The position numbers and the translations under genes were made by a program. Positions 10,129 through 10,640 of a stretch of 10,640 nucleotides of DNA are shown one piece after another. Source of the DNA: Baffinella frigidus (taxonomy: Eukaryota > Cryptophyceae > Cryptomonadales > Baffinellaceae). The notes under the pieces were generated by a model that was not told where the DNA came from, did not search any database, and worked only from the letters and a program-made list of their open reading frames with translations. Every line of letters begins with the position of its first letter. Position 1 is the first letter of the stretch. The stretch spans positions 731,335-741,974 of the forward strand of contig MU646381.1 of assembly GCA_026770585.1 (NCBI GenBank). The letters run 5' to 3'.

Positions 10129-10547
10129 GTCCGTCCCCCCTTAATCCGCACCCCTAATCCCGAAACCCGAAACCCTAACCCCAAAACCCAAAACCCAAAA
10201 CGCTAACCCCGAAACCCAAAACCCGTAAACACTAACCCCGACACCCAAAACCCAAAACCCTAAACCCGAAACCCCAAACCCGAACCCGGAACCCGGAACC
10301 CGATTCCGGGAAACCCTAAACCCTGACCCCAAAACCCCAAACCCCAAACCCTAACCCCGAAACCCAAAAACCCTAAACCCTTACCCCAAAACCCAAAACC
10401 CCAAACCCTCACCCCGAAACCCCAAACCCGGAACCCGAAACCCGAAACCCGAAACTAAACCCGAAATCCTAAACCATACACCCAAAAACCGAATCCCGAA
10501 ACCCGAATCCCGAATCCCGAATCACAAATCCCGAAGTCACGAACCCC

Positions 10548-10560
10548 CAGCGCCCTCGCG
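10548..10560 (+). pseudogene. Short remnant of exon 16 end with donor
   Basis: CAGCGCCCTCGCG then GTCACTCC resembles AAGCGCGCTCTCGCG then GTCCGTCC at the exon 16 end. It is short, so chance is not excluded, but it is the only non-heptad sequence in this stretch. Confidence 0.4.
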
Positions 10561-10567
10561 GTCACTC

Positions 10568-10640
10568 CGAAACCCAAACCCCAAACCCCAAACCCCAAAC
10601 CCCAAACCCCAAACCCCAAACCCCAAACCCCAAACCCCAA
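10568..10640. repeat. Clean (CCCCAAA)n array running off the window
   Basis: About ten near-identical CCCCAAA units. Open frames of the FGVWGLG type on the minus strand come from this period. Confidence 0.85.

Larger units (their letters stand above)
10129..10640 (+). repeat. Intron 16 (incomplete): CCCGAAA/CCCCAAA filler
   Basis: The visible part is nearly all C-rich heptads, first CCCGAAA, CCCAAAA and CCCTAAC types, then clean CCCCAAA units from 10568 to the window end. A remnant of exon 16 (CAGCGCCCTCGCG followed by GTC) interrupts it at 10548..10563. No further exon is seen. Confidence 0.7.

Noticed and set aside
10141-10640. Window end as a real chromosome telomere
   Set aside because: Units are mixed and degenerate, an exon 16 remnant interrupts them, and the channel gene is still incomplete. 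Similar filler fills every short intron.

Overview
The window is eukaryotic nuclear DNA, most likely from a microalga. It carries most of one spliced gene on the + strand. The gene lies in introns packed with degenerate Arabidopsis-type telomere-like heptads (CCCTAAA and its variants CCCTAAC, CCCCAAA, CCCCACA, CCCGAAA). Exons are GC-rich, and all inferred introns are GT-AG. A TTTAGGG-like repeat base and compact GC-rich exons fit a prasinophyte-type green alga or another microalga. The all-GT donors argue weakly against a dinoflagellate. This taxonomic guess is low confidence.

The gene can be rebuilt as 16 exons (234..10128) that keep one open frame of 623 codons with compatible phases at every junction; the 3' end lies beyond the window. 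The product is a potassium channel of the SK/IK (KCNN-like, small-conductance calcium-activated) type. It has a charged low-complexity N-terminus with three WRK motifs (exon 1), a linker (exons 2-4), S1 (exon 5), S2 (exons 6-8), S3 (exon 9), S4 (exon 10), the S4-S5 linker (exons 11-12), S5 (exon 13), the pore helix with a TVGYGD filter (exon 14), the end of S6 with an LSRAEEK signature (exon 15), and the start of the cytosolic C-terminus (exon 16). No other convincing gene is seen on either strand.

The striking feature is exon debris. From exon 2 onward, many exons are accompanied in neighbouring introns by one to five partial copies of themselves. These keep or lose splice sites, acquire stops or frameshifts, and in two cases join two exons without the intron between them. 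One S5-exon copy keeps an open frame, an acceptor AG and a donor GT, and could be spliced in. Several copies differ from their parent mostly at synonymous sites, which suggests they come from diverged functional sequence, such as a paralogue or its mRNA.

The longer introns (5, 8, 12, 13, 14, 15) also hold non-telomeric repeats: a 40-bp palindrome-ended element in two inverted copies, a 628-bp segment bounded by 54-bp inverted repeats, a 141-bp MITE-like element, a 21-bp minisatellite, an array of duplicated splice-donor sequence, and several hairpins.
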